From positions 94,567 to 158,566 of the forward strand of contig JAMZAV010001827.1 of assembly GCA_024449915.1 (NCBI GenBank): 64,000 nt of DNA, given 5' to 3'. The notes under the pieces are model-generated. The model did not search any database and was not told where the DNA came from. It saw nothing but the letters and a program-made list of their open reading frames with translations. How positions within the stretch are numbered: the stretch's first letter is position 1; each line of letters begins with the position of its first letter. The position numbers and the translations under genes are program-made. Positions 1 through 11,610 of the stretch are shown here, in pieces. Source of the DNA: Sweltsa coloradensis (Eukaryota; Arthropoda; Insecta; Plecoptera; Chloroperlidae).

Positions 1-336
1 CCCCACCCGTTTGGTCAGAATCGCTGGGCAATTGAAACTGACGAATTAGATTGTAGTAGGCTGTATGAGTAGTAGCCAGTAGTAACTAACGTCCTTTAAG
101 TGATTTTGAGCATGTTTCAAGTCATATTTTCACCAAGAAGGAATGCTCGTACCCCAACCAAATTTGGCATGTGTTGTCGAGTACCTAAATCCCCTCGATT
201 TTGATAGTTTTCAAGTTCACATCACGTTTCATGATGGCTGGGTGACACCTCGAAATCACCCCAACTCTGCTTGCTGTATAAGGTGCCTGAGTGTGTAGCG
301 CACCGCGGCTTGGCTGCGGCGCCCTAACGGGCACCT
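1..336 (+). mobile_element. Right terminus of a long-TIR DNA element (family L)
   Basis: The sequence from the CCCCACCCGTTTGG block to the terminal CGGGCACCT closely matches the right end of the complete family L copy at 13628-16364. It also matches, in reverse complement, the left ends at 2469 and 13628. The element body lies left of the window. No coding sequence is seen in it. The terminal motif reads AGGTGCCCGTTAGGGCGC from outside in. No clear target duplication is visible. Confidence 0.7.
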
Positions 337-398
337 AGATCATTGCTAATGCCACTGAAAATCAGTTTCTGACTGAGTGGGTATAGACACTGAACACG

Positions 399-400
<2 letters not shown>

Positions 401-456
<56 letters not shown>

Positions 457-461
457 TTCAT

Positions 462-512
<51 letters not shown>

Positions 513-514
513 TA

Positions 515-547
<33 letters not shown>
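401..547. repeat. (ATTT)n then (ATT)n microsatellite
   Basis: About 110 bases of almost pure tetranucleotide ATTT repeat are followed by an ATT trinucleotide run and a T-rich tail. The long open frame here (Ile-Tyr-Leu-Phe repeats) is only a translation of the microsatellite. Confidence 0.95.
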
Positions 548-548
<1 letters not shown>

Positions 549-907
549 TTTTTTTTTTATTTTTTTTTATTGAACATAGGGGTAGGTACCTATGAAGAAA
601 TGAAGACGGAAAGATGATTCAGTTGAGACGAAGGTTGCCTATCTTTATTTTGAAACAGTGCTGGTCAAAACTAGAAACGTGTTGCATACCATCTAGGGAT
701 TTATAGTCTTTCAGCGTCTTTTACTACGCCACTTGGTCAAGAGATCCACAATACACAGTCCAAGGCGACGACAGTTGGCTCAAACAAGAACCCCCTCACT
801 GTGGATAACATCATTGCATCAGGCCATGTTGATGAGCGCTGGTTTCATAACGCTATAGTTCGATCCATGCTGCTCAATTCCATTTTTTTTTACCGAAATG
901 AATTTTA
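548..907. other. Unassigned spacer
   Basis: I see no gene, RNA or element boundary here. The stretch leads into the 178-bp tandem units that follow. Confidence 0.5.
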
Positions 908-2058
908 GATGAAGTAAGAGCGTAGAACCAAAAATATTAGACCTACAACGTCCGATTCCGATTTGTCGTCTTGTACAAAAAAGCTGTGCAGACAAATCTG
1001 CTGAAGTGAGACTAACCACAGAGGTTGTGTATGTGTAGTGGCGCTCGCTGGCTGGCCGTAAGACTCATTCATAGGTAAAATAAAGTCTAGATGAAGTAAG
1101 AGCGTAGAACCAAAAATATTAGACCTACAACGTCCGATTCCGATTTGTCGTCTTGGACAAAAAGTCGGTGCAGACAAATCTGCTGAAGTAAGTCTAACCA
1201 CAGAGGTTGTGTAGTGGCGCTCGCTGGTTGGCCGTAAGACTCATTCATAGGTAAAATTAATTCTAGATGATGTAAGAGCGTAGATCCAAAAATATTATAC
1301 CTACAACGTCCGATTCCGATTTGTCGTCTTGGACTTCAAAGTCCAACTCTCTACCTTCCCGTGGTTTGGCCTGTGAGTAGGGGAGTAGTGTATTCCCCAA
1401 AACTAATGGCGAGCTCTGGCCGATTGGGGTGCGTGTTGCAGAGAAAGCTCTCGCGCAACTTTTTATCACACCTTTCTTCATTCACACAGCCTTACTCATA
1501 TTTATTTTCTTCTTTCACTTTTTTCTTCTCCATACTTGCCAGCCCTCTCTGCAACGAGCACTCCTCCGTTCCCACCCAGTTTAACCCATCCTATCCAACA
1601 TCCTCACTCCTTCCCATTAACCCCCCGCGTCTTCCCTTACGTTCCTCCCTTTGGAAAGAAGAAAACATGGTGGTAATCCACAATTATGGAAAAAGAAAAT
1701 TTGGAAGATTCCAATACACTTGACATGGGCACTGATAACTCTACTGTTGAGTGCCCTAAAACAACATTATAACTAACTAACAAAAAGTCGGTGCAGACAA
1801 ATCTGCTGAGGTGAGTCTAGCCACAGAGGTTGTGTATGTGTAATGGCGCTCGCTGGCTGGCCGTAAGACTCATTCATAGGTAAAATAAAGTCCAGATGAA
1901 GCTAGAGCGTAGAACCAAAAATATTAGACCTACAACGTCCGATTCCGATTTGTCGTCTTGGACAAAAAAGCGGTGCAGACAAATCTGCTGAAGTGAGTCT
2001 AACCACCGAGGTTGTGTAATAGCGCTCGCTGGTTGGCCGTAAGACTTATTCATAGGTA
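908..2058. repeat. Tandem array of ~178-bp units, interrupted
   Basis: Units begin near GATGAAGTAAGAGCGTAGAAC and contain the conserved blocks CCTACAACGTCCGATTCCG, GTGCAGACAAATCTGCTGA and GGCCGTAAGACTCATTCATAG. Unit starts are near 908, 1087, 1265 and 1896, and the unit beginning at 1265 is split by the insertion at 1335-1780 and resumes at 1781. Adjacent units look only slightly diverged. No protein-coding potential is supported. Confidence 0.8.
1335..1780 (+). mobile_element. Retroposon-like insertion with 3' hairpin and TAAC tail
   Basis: This ~446-bp segment interrupts one 178-bp unit exactly: the unit stops after CGTCTTGGAC and resumes with AAAAAGTCGG, as it reads uninterrupted in the neighbouring units. 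Near its right end is a stem GGGCACT...AGTGCCC, followed by a short (AACT)n tail. A 3' stem plus microsatellite tail is typical of CR1-like LINE ends and the SINEs that use them. No reverse transcriptase sequence is seen. Confidence 0.5.
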
Positions 2059-2468
2059 GGATAACAATAATCGGGGACGAGCTAAGTACGTTAGGCCCTG
2101 GCCAGTGAACCGAAAGTCTCGACCCCAAACGCTCTTCTTGGCAAACAGTTTTGTCGATAACTAATGTGACAAAGCCATTTGGAGGTTCTTTGTCTTCTAG
2201 TCACGTGATCATCTTTTCTCTGCGATCTGTGTGGACGGGGATGAAGGGGAAATCGCCCCCACCCCGAACACGAGCCATTGTACCGCTATTTTATCTTCAC
2301 TGCTAAGCGCACGGTTTAGTTTTTTTATTGACTACAATAATATTCGTATGGTAAAAACAAAACGAGTTACTATTTATAAAAAGTAATGTCAAGGACAGTG
2401 ACTGCCCACAATGACGTAAATGAATTTGACTGTATTCGTAATGAAATATAAGTTAATAAATGATATCT
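2059..2468. other. Unassigned spacer
   Basis: No gene or clear repeat is seen. There is a mildly GC-rich patch around 2220-2280, then AT-rich DNA up to the next family L end. Confidence 0.4.
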
Positions 2469-4119
2469 AGGTGCCCGTTAGGGCGCCGCAGCCAAGCCGC
2501 GGTGCGCTACACACTCAAGCACCTTATACACCAAGCAGAGTTGGGGTGATTTCGAGGTGTTACCCAGCCGTCATGTAACGTGATGTGAACTTGAAAACTA
2601 TCACAATCGAGGGGATTTAGGTACCTGACAACACATGCCAAATTTTATTGGGGTACGACCATTCCTTCTTGGTGAAAAAATGTCTTCAAACATGCTCAAA
2701 ATCACTTTAAGGATGTTAGCTACTGCTAGCTACTGCTAACATCTAATACGTCGGCCCGCGATTCTGACCAGACGGGTGGGGCTACAATGTTCATATTTTA
2801 CATGGACATTAAGGTTATAGAATGATAGTCTCTTTTGAAAAAAAAAGTTGAAAAAGTTTGTTGGAAGGCTTCCAAATAAAGGTTTTAAAATAAGCCTTAA
2901 ACACTTGGCATATAATCAACAAGTAACCATAGTTACTTGACACTTGTTGACGGTATAAGCAGAGTTAGGCGGGAAAGTGCGATACGTAAACAAATGGCGG
3001 ACATTTAAAAATTTTCTTCTTTGTGTGGAACGAGAAAAGGTGTCATTATACTCTCATAAAACAAATCAGAAACCGTCCCTGGCCTAGGCCCAGATGTAGA
3101 AAATTATTTATAATACAACAGTGTAGGTCTAAAGTTCCATTTGGCTATAGGACTAGTAAAATTCATACTTACATTACATGTTTGACAAGCCTAGCCAACC
3201 CTATGCCAGCACAACATTGTTTTGATATGAACTTGCTCAACTGTTTGTTTACATAATTGCAACAATCAAATCATTTCATACAACTTGTCTTTCGATTGGC
3301 CCGCGTTTATGAAGGCACTGCCATCTAGAATAAATATAGAACTTTCTTCGAGCTCTTTGCTTTACTCAAATCTTCTTAAAGTATTTGGATTTCGTGATAC
3401 TCTTCCAACCATACGCGTTTAATACCAATGCTTTCAACTCACAACCCATGACGTTTTCCACGATACCGTTCAAGAATACCAATTCCTTCGAAAACGAAAA
3501 CGACTTCGTTTTCAAATTGCGTTTTCAACTCATCTCCCACGAACTCAAGAATTGGGGTCCAGTCCTTATACCGTCGTTATACCATGGTTATACCACCTAT
3601 ACCCAGGATGTACATGAATCCGGGTCTAGATATTTTACATCCTATATTGTTACTGCTAATACCATAGAATTTAAATCAACTTTGATAAAAATATTATATT
3701 TTAGCAAATAATTTTGTAATGGAACTTGAAAAAGTAATGAGATCACACACATAACAAAAACTTGTAGAAATACAGCCAAACCTTACACACTCAAAAGGAA
3801 TGAGATCTAAAAAAAGGGCCAAGCTCATCTACCCTTCCACATAAACGTACAGTGTCCCATAACAGCATCCTCGAAAAGCTTGGCAAAATAGAATTTGCAT
3901 GTTTACGTTTAAATTAATTACAAAAAAAGAACTTTGATAAACTATTACGTTAAATTAATAATCGCAAATTCTATTTTGAAAAGCTTTTCGAGGATGCTGT
4001 TATGGGACACTGTACGTTTATGTGGAAGGGTAGATGAGCTTGGCCCTTTTTTTAGATCTCATTCCTTTTGAGTGTGTAAGGTTTGGCTGTATTTCTACAA
4101 GTTTTTGTTATGTGTGTGT
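2469..4119 (+). mobile_element. Family L element, truncated on the right
   Basis: It starts with the AGGTGCCCG terminus and follows the 13628 copy closely through its left TIR and body. The body includes the block around 3440-3720 that is nearly identical to 15160-15440. It ends at the outer edge of the nested palindrome and has no right TIR. The internal open frames (for example 3385-3711) are shared with the other copy but show no recognisable domain, so I do not call a gene. Confidence 0.7.
3744..4119. mobile_element. Palindromic MITE P1 (copy B)
   Basis: This is an almost perfect inverted repeat with ~165-bp arms (CACACACATAACAAAAAC... and its complement) around a short AT-rich centre. 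The same element sits at the same internal position in the other family L copy (15465-15841). It therefore either inserted before family L spread or is part of that family's body. Confidence 0.75.
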
Positions 4120-5359
4120 ACCTTATCACAAATATTGCATTACTCTTACTTATACAATAGAGACCAGATAATCATAGAATTGTACTTAACAGAGCACTTA
4201 CACATGTTTTAACATTTTCTTTCCCAACAAATCTGTTATGTTCTGCACTAACTGTTGTACCTCCTGTTTTGACCCAAAAAGCCCATTGGCCATGCTGATG
4301 GCTCTGTTGCACAGGTAAAGTATAGCGACAGTCAACAATAATACAATTACAAATAGTGTTTGAAGAGTAGCAACATTCAGGAATATAGTATGCTTTTAAG
4401 TAATTTACAAAAAATGGTATTTGACAAAATTATTGCATCTCCAAGTTTCTTGAAATTAGTTTTGTTTGCTTGCTAAACGCAATACATATTTTTTATATTG
4501 CTTGAAGTTTTGGATCAATCAAATACAAATTTGGTGTTTTAACAATTGAAGTTGGTTAAAATCAAAATGTTTTTTAAATAACATAGTCCTATAAACGGCA
4601 TTACAACACTGCACTTTGCACGGATACTCTGGTGATAACGTCAGCTATGCTCACGTCTCAAAACAAAAGGGGAAGGTTGGGGTGCAACTAAGCTGGTTGG
4701 TTGCACAACGAAAGAAGAATCTGCCTCAGTCCTAGCACTTGGGTAATGTTGTGAGGCACGTCATTTCTCCTAGTTGTGTGATGAAAACTCCATTACACAA
4801 CCTTCATACACTTTGTTTGCACTTCTTTATATAAAGAGTAAAACTGAACATATTTAAAACAAAACAAATTTTAATATAGTTCGAGAGAGCTCACCCTCAC
4901 CATCTCACATGTTGTTGAATTGTGTATACAAAATGTATAAAAATAAAATAATGTTCCATTTCTACAGAAAAGAGAGCCGACTTTATGTTGAGATGAGATT
5001 ACAACATACATCTAAAATGAAGTGTATTTAATTGTGTTCGTATCATTTCACTGGAGTCACTAATGTGAGATCACTTTTTTGAATATTGTTCGTCTGCTAA
5101 TATACACAGATGAACATTTAATTTGTGATTATTATGAGAGGGTAGTTGGCGAGTGATTTATCCCATGTGCCTGCAGTTTCATATGATAGTTACTATGTAT
5201 TTCATTTTGTGGGTCTCGATAGTTAAGATTGCTTTAATCAAATTGGCAACAATGTCATTGTTTTCATTCCCACAGTGCAGCGTCCCGTAAGGCCATCAAC
5301 TTTTTTACCCCAATGCCATCAATACTATCTGTCGATAAAGACCATGTTACACCTTGTCT
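4120..5359. other. Unassigned AT-rich DNA
   Basis: I find no convincing exon, RNA gene or element terminus. The small open frames have no recognisable composition. Confidence 0.4.
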
Positions 5360-5945
5360 TGTGTGTCTTAGGGGAATTTATTTATTCCCCTAAGGCCAAC
5401 AGCGTAAAGGAAATATTTAAGGTAAGGAGCGGGGCGTTGTTGACCTCGAGGGAATTGTTTTATTCCCCTAAGACCAACAGCGTATATGTATCATTTAAAG
5501 TAAGGGGCAGGGCGTTGTTGGCCTTGGGGAATAAGTAAATTCCCCTTAGGCCAACAAACCTTGTTTGTATATTCAATAAGGAAATGCTTGGTGTTAGCCT
5601 AAGGAGAATAAGTAAATTCCCTTTAGGCCAACAAACCTGGTTTGTATTTTCAATAAAAAATGCAGGGTGTTGGCCTCAGAGGAATAAGTGTATTGCGCTT
5701 AACAAACCTTGTTTGTATATTCCACTGCCTCCTAGATGTTCGTAGGAGCCACGACAAACATCTAGGAGGCAGTGGTATATTCAATAATAAAATGCAAGGT
5801 GTTGGCCTACAACGAGAATAAGAAAATTCCCCTTAAAGGCCAACAAACCTTGTTTGTATATTCAATAATAAAATGCAAGGTGTTGGCCAATAACGAGAAT
5901 AAGTAAATTCCCCTTATAGGCCAACAAACCTTGTTTGTACATATT
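5360..5945. repeat. Diverged tandem repeats with GGCCAAC...GTTGGCC ends
   Basis: Six to seven units of roughly 80-95 bp share AATAAGTAAATTCCCCTTA, GGCCAACAAACCTTG, TTTGTATATTCAATAA and AATGCAAGGTGTTGGCC. Each unit is itself weakly palindromic (GGCCAAC / GTTGGCC). No coding sequence is supported. Confidence 0.75.
5722..5775. repeat. Perfect 19-bp hairpin inside the tandem array
   Basis: The arms CCACTGCCTCCTAGATGTT (5722-5740) and its exact complement (5757-5775) flank a 16-base loop. Only one of the tandem units carries it, so it is an insertion or a local inverted duplication. Confidence 0.85.
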
Positions 5946-7078
5946 CAATTATACAATGCACAGTGTGTGCAACGCTTCTTGTAACATGGTCTTTATCGAC
6001 ATTTTAGAAATGGTGGCATTTGGGGAGGGGGGGGGGGGCAATGGTGGATGGTTTACGGGAACCGGCGTTGTGGGAAGACACCCAGTCTCCGTGTACGGAA
6101 CAACGCGTGGGGGACTTCGCCTTAGGTGTAATCGGGACCCGATGCATGACCAATAAGCAACCAAATACACGATCATCGGATATTAGCTTAGATTTTATTA
6201 TGATTGCACAAAAACAACAGAAGAAAATTTTAAATCCGGGTTTGAACTTTGTGCGAGGTTTGGAGGGTTGGGAGGCGCAGTTAGTAGCTACTTCCTAGAC
6301 AGGATAGTCAGAGGTGAGACTGATCACGGATATGAAACCCGTCACCGGTAATCCTGATTCCTGACTGAAAGTTTGTTCCGTAGTTTCTTCAACTACTAAC
6401 TATAGCAACCGAAGCTAGAGACTCAATTTCCAAGTATATTTGCCAGTATTTTCGTTTTTTTTTCATGAATCACAAGCCTGTTAGTAGTGGGTACACAATA
6501 TTAAAGTCTACTTTATCTAAGAAACCGTTCATTTTACGCGACTGATATCCTTTACCATAAATATTAGTTTGTACTTTTATCTTTCAATGTATCCATATTA
6601 ACAATGATAGGAACAAGTTATAATTTGTCGAGAAAAAGTCTTTGTTTTGTATTGTATAAATTCCTTCAGCTTATACTGAATATACTAATAACTACAAAAC
6701 CAGGAAATAAGAATTAATAAACATCTTGAATGCAAGATAATATTCAATTGTAGTCGTGATTGGAGGGTTTGGGGGGGGTCGTCGTTCGGAATGACGTCAT
6801 TGGCCACGTTGCTACTGATGATTGATTGCATATTAATGCTCTTTGGCTGTTCGAGACGACTTGTTACTACATTGCTTGCTTCTATAGTATAACAATTCCT
6901 CGTTTCCAACCTCATAATAGCAACGGACGGTAAAAACACAATCAAAAAGTCTACTTTATGAATGGCGTAGATATATGAAATGCAATTTAATATTCAGTAC
7001 TACGGCCAAACTGGTTTCGTTTTTAAAATAAAATAAATAATAACACATGTAATTTTAGTTAACTCCCGCGAAAAATGT
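5946..7078. other. Unassigned DNA with G-runs
   Basis: There are poly-G tracts near 6025 and 6770. Nothing else is recognised. Overlapping open frames on both strands around 5949-6298 show no domain. Confidence 0.35.
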
Positions 7079-7145
7079 GATAGCAGGAGCATCGCTATGC
7101 TGACTTGGAAATTCTGGGTTCGATCTCCAAATGGTGAACAATTTT
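7079..7145 (+). ncRNA. Possible tRNA-derived SINE head
   Basis: A good pol III B-box-like sequence, GGGTTCGATCTCC, lies near 7119. Upstream is a looser match to an A box. The segment does not fold into a full tRNA by eye, and no acceptor stem is found. A decayed SINE head is the best guess. Confidence 0.3.
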
Positions 7146-7269
7146 ACTTAAATTCTCTAATACAAAAATATATTATATGATATAGATATTATAGTTTTGT
7201 GTAATGTTTAGAAACTAACTTCATAAGTAGTGTACGCATATCATTTTGCATGTATCTTCGATGCCAATC

Positions 7270-7915
7270 AATAGGTTTGTTGGTTTGCTACACGAACCTA
7301 CACTTTGCACTAGTGTAGGCTCAAAATGTCTAAAAAGCGTTTTCGTATTAAGTGTAGTGTAAAGTGTAGCCGTTTGGTTTGACTTCGTGTAGTGTAAAGT
7401 GTAGAATTTCTACACGAGCTCTAGGAGGTCGTGTAGGGTGTAGGTGTAAAAATTAGGCGCAACATTTGAAGAGAAACAGCTTAAAACATGATGAATGACA
7501 CATTCTTTCATTGACAATTCGATATAACTCCTAAAATCAATAATAGTCTATAATTACGTATTAGAAACTGATTCAAAGTATTTATTCGTGGCACTATGTT
7601 AATTGTGATGAGGGCAAATGCGTAGGGTACTCTAACCTCAATTAGGATAAGCACTATGAAGTTTATATTCCAAATAGCTTTCATCGTTCAGATAATACAC
7701 ATTTTCTATCATTTGCTCATTTAGTGCCTTCAACAGTACTGTTTGTTGTTTTATTTTGTTTTTTAGTTGACAGTTCGATGTGAGCGAATCTAGTGTAGAG
7801 TGTAGCTTAAAAAACGTTTGGTTATCCTGGGTAAAGTGTAGTGTAAATTGATTTCAAGGCCTACACCTACACTACACAAGTCTACACTACACTAGGTAAA
7901 CCAAACAAACCTATT
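7270..7915. mobile_element. Non-autonomous DNA transposon with AATAGGTTTGTTTGG-type TIRs
   Basis: The ends read AATAGGTTTGTTGGTTT and, in complement, AATAGGTTTGTTTGGTTT. Both ends carry subterminal clusters of GTGTAGTGTAAAGTGTAG motifs in opposite orientation. The length is ~646 bp with no coding sequence. Clustered subterminal motifs suggest transposase binding sites. The superfamily is not certain. Confidence 0.7.
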
Positions 7916-9477
7916 AGCGGTCCGCGGTGGCACATAATATTAGGGCGCGCTGGTCCGAAGCGTATGGATGGTATTGCTGTAAACGAGGACGATAATCGTT
8001 CTTCATCGCCATATTTTACCTTTCATCGTCTCGGATAGCCTTAATTAGTGCATTAAAAAAAGTAAAGTAAAAAAAAGAAGAAGTAAAGTCATGATCATCG
8101 ATGCCAATATGTTCAATAATAAATTCACATGTGTTTAATATATTCTTTCCTCCATTCCACTTAATGTGTTTTGTAATTTTTAGCAGTTAATTCAGAAAAG
8201 GTATGTACCTATGATAAGATTAAACTAACCACAGTTATATTTTACCGCTGCCAACTGTTGCTGGGATTTGGTCAACGATAACATGTGACTGGCTACCAAT
8301 GATTAGCACTTCAAATGGAGATTAAGGTTTGCCAAGGGGTTCTTGATACTTCTCTTCTTGAATACCAAGAAATTACCATTTGACCGACTTTAATATTGCT
8401 GCTCGTGCAATTAGAACCCTGGTTATTATAAACAACAAGTTACCATTTGTTGTAATTTTTGTCAAACTTACGATTTTCAAAACCTTAATTGACTTTTTGT
8501 TAATAGTTTAAGAAATACACACCTACTATTCTTTTGGAATTACAACTTCAAACATCAAGGTAGGCCTATAGTGTCACGAAAATTATCTTTGATTTCCTAA
8601 ATGTTTTCAAACTTGGTAAATGTAATAAATGCTAACAGAGATCATATTTTATATCTACAATAATATACATAGTCAATTGTAACTTTTAGGTAGGTCTATC
8701 AAACCCCAGAATTGGACTAAACTCTTTAAAGAATTCTTAACGGCCGACATCTAATTATTTAGTTCATATTACCACAGTAACAATTGTGTTACCATTGAAC
8801 ATATTATGAATTCAAATCAATTCAAAATGCGTTTTTTTCTTTAGCAACAATAATACATGATTGTATTCTCAATTATATGTACTTGGCATAATTGCCGTAC
8901 AAGTCTTGAAATACGCTTGGTAGTAAAGTTCTTCAACAATCTTAATTAGTAATACAAATTAGGTACACTATAATAGTGATGGCGTGTTTCCTCTAATTAG
9001 AACTTCCTTGAATAATGACAATGCTTTAGATGCGCTTGATTTGGTCTTAAAGTTCACTTAAACTGTAGAGAAACGTGAGTGAGTAATAGCATTGAGGGTA
9101 ATAGTCAACTATGATGCATTGAACCCTCTTCGGCGTTGTTCCGATTGATGAATTGTAACAAAACACATACCTTACATTTCCGTCTTGTATTGCAAGACCT
9201 CCAAGTATTCAGTACATATTTTTGTTTGCACGCATCTCTGCAGAATCGGCAGTGTATAACGTATGTATGTATAAAGTATAATGCTGAATGGGCGGCGCGA
9301 CGGCTGCAACTTACAGCGAGCAACGAGGTCAGAGGTTGTGCTATGTGGAACCGCATTTTCACGAATGTTTGTTCGCCATTTGGTTTCTGAAGCCTAGTCT
9401 AAACAAATTACAAACTTCAAAGTTCAATACATAGGTCGAATTATTTCAGTGATGGTCAAAGTGCGCCCCTCTTGTCT
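7916..9477. other. Unassigned AT-rich DNA
   Basis: No gene is supported. Overlapping open frames at 9105-9390 lie on both strands and show no family features. Confidence 0.35.
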
Positions 9478-9690
9478 AGGAAAAATGGGGAGGAAAGACC
9501 GATGCTAGACAGATCCAGTAGGGTTCCTCCCGTAACACTCGTCGTCGTGGGTTGGGAAAGGGGTCCCCGACGACGACTACCATATAGCTCGCCTTTAGTT
9601 TCGGGGAGTTAAGTACCTATCTTTTTACTAGCTGATGTTCGCGATATGGACTTTGGCTCTTTTCTCGCATCGTTCGATTGGCAGAGAAAT
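9478..9690 (-). pseudogene. Possible 3' tail of the nuclease-like TE gene family
   Basis: Blocks here match 56868-57120 in order: GGGAGGAAA, the CCCCGACGACGACT run, TTTCGGGGAGT, and AGCTGATGTT(C/T)GCGA(T/G)ATGGACTT. At 57 kb those blocks follow the C-terminal coding part of the gene family on the minus strand and encode or flank its acidic tail. No upstream coding block is seen here, so this would be a 3' remnant only. Confidence 0.4.
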
Positions 9691-9824
9691 ACCCAGTTTT
9701 AAATCTTAGTTATTCTACCCTTGGCTCAGACGGGGATATTTCAATACCCGTAAAACGACCTACCTTGCTTCAGAGGGCCATTAATTCAATATTAATACAG
9801 AACTAATAAGTGATAGTGTACTTA

Positions 9825-10453
9825 TTGGATGAGCGTAGCGAGCGAAGCGAAGATTCCATTTCACTACACTGGAGAAAAAAATCCGGAATGTTTTTTTTCT
9901 TTTTTTTCTTTTTTTTCTTTTTTTTGTATTTTTGTCGACTAAACCGATATTCCAATTGCGATGATATTTTCTGGAGGCCTTCGAAATCTCTGAACTTAGA
10001 ACTGCCACGTTTTTGAGCGCAATCAAAAATTATTTCTCATTAAAATCGCAATTTTACGATTTTTTCGATTTTTAAAAACATTCTTTGACTTATAACACCT
10101 AGATGCTTTATTCAATTGTAATGATTTTTTCACAGAACCTTAATTTTATGAATTAATATATATTCGTGTGAAATTTGAGCGCAATCAAATAATTATTTCT
10201 TATGAAAATTGCAATTTTACGCATTTTTTAAGAATTTTTAAACATTCTTCGACTTATAACACCTACATGCTTTATCCTATTGTAATCATTTTTTCCCAGA
10301 ACTTTAATTTTATAATTTCATATATTGGTGTGAAATTTGAGCGCGATCGAAAAATAATTTCTCATGAAAATCGCAATTTTACGCTTTTTTTGTTTAAAAA
10401 AACATACGCTCATCCAACAACGCGCCTGAAAAAGCGTTTGCGAAGCTTCCTAG
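9825..10453 (-). mobile_element. GAGCG-family element
   Basis: One end reads TTGGATGAGCGTAGCGAGCG. The other end is the complement of CTAGGAAGC...CGTTGTTGGATGAGCG. The body consists of two to three tandem ~165-bp AT-rich units (GAGCGCAATC...AATTATTTCT...AACACCTACATGCTTTATCC). Related copies lie at 34874-35656 and 36605-37392, with partial ones at 16370 and 54763. No transposase is seen. Confidence 0.65.
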
Positions 10454-11394
10454 TTATTGCTAATCATTGAGTAGTCATTCACAGTTTGTTGTATAGTGAT
10501 TTGTGTAGATTGTAGTTCTTTGTAGTTTTACAGGCGGTGATTGGTTTGTGTTTAGTCTTACGCTATCATCAATAATTTCGTTTGTTCCAGCTGAAGGCTC
10601 GGTCACTATTTATTTTATTGATATAACGTGTCATTAAGATCGTATGGTGTATTCCGAGTTAATTTGTGCGCAGCTAATTACATTGTGTTAGGGTTGTTGC
10701 GTGTTGAAGTTTCACTTGAATCTTACACTTACCTTATGGCAACTTATTTCAATTAATGTGATCGAGCCTTTACATCGAAGAACAGTTTTTAAGGAAACTA
10801 TTGCATAAAATATTGTTATCAAAAAATGATATTCAATAATGGTTTTATTCTTTGTGTTCTTAGGTGCAGATATAATCATAATTGTTTTATTATCTAGTGG
10901 TGTAGCTTAAACACTATTCAATTTTATTCTAATTAATGAAGCAACAGGTTGAAATTTCTAGTTTGCATTACTCTGATAATAATTTGAGCTCTCTTGAAAA
11001 GATACGACGCTCTTCAGAAATGAGTGTTCTTTGCACTTTGCAGCATTAAAAACCCTTGAAATTACCAAATCGATCTCGTATGCATGCATTTAATTTTTAG
11101 TATTCATTTACTTTTAATAAGCACAGTTCAAATTACAACCATCAAAACTATTTAAATCATATTAATTATTTGTATACAATACCTGGGCAGTATTTGAGGT
11201 AAAAATTCTATAAACTTGATCAAGGAAATATCTAGAAGGGTGGGTAAACCAAGCCGAAGGTTACTACCAATCTGTCAGGAGATGCCCAGAAAATGCAAGC
11301 TGCTACTATACAAATTGTAATTTTCGTCCCAATACTGAATTATGTTTCAGCGACCTAGGCTCTGGGAAAACAAGGAGAAAGTAGTTTTGTTGCC
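10454..11394. other. Unassigned AT-rich DNA
   Basis: Nothing recognised on either strand. Confidence 0.35.
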
Positions 11395-11610
11395 TCAACA
11401 TTGAAATTTCTTGGAATTGTATTGGGGGTAACTAAAATGGATAAATTGAAAAATAGTGCGATAAGTAGGGAACTGGGTGTTTAAAGTTTGAGGTGGCGTA
11501 TTGGAAGAAAGCGGTTGAGATGGTTTGCACACATGAAAAGAATGGAAACAGAAAGAATACCAATAACAGAGTTTAAAAGGTTGCAAGAAATAGGAGAAAA
11601 TTAGGATGAA
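11395..11610 (+). pseudogene. LINE ORF2 C-terminal fragment
   Basis: Reading through stops on the + strand gives GVTKMDKLKNSAISRELGV, then RWRIGRKRLRWFAHMKRM and RIPITEFKR. This order (MDKxxN..IR.xLGV, then LRWxGHVxRM) is characteristic of the C-terminal tail of many arthropod non-LTR retrotransposons. A stop after the LGV block and the lack of an upstream RT show a dead fragment. Confidence 0.7.

Noticed and set aside
377..595. 72-residue Ile/Tyr/Phe-rich open frame
   Set aside because: It is a translation of the ATTT/ATT microsatellite.
3385..3711. 108-residue open frame conserved at 15170-15433
   Set aside because: Conservation is explained by the two copies of family L. The residues show no recognisable domain and the frame starts differ.
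9105..9390. Overlapping 85- and 84-residue open frames on opposite strands
   Set aside because: No family motifs, no splice sites that fit the calcium channel frame, and the antisense pair is typical of chance.
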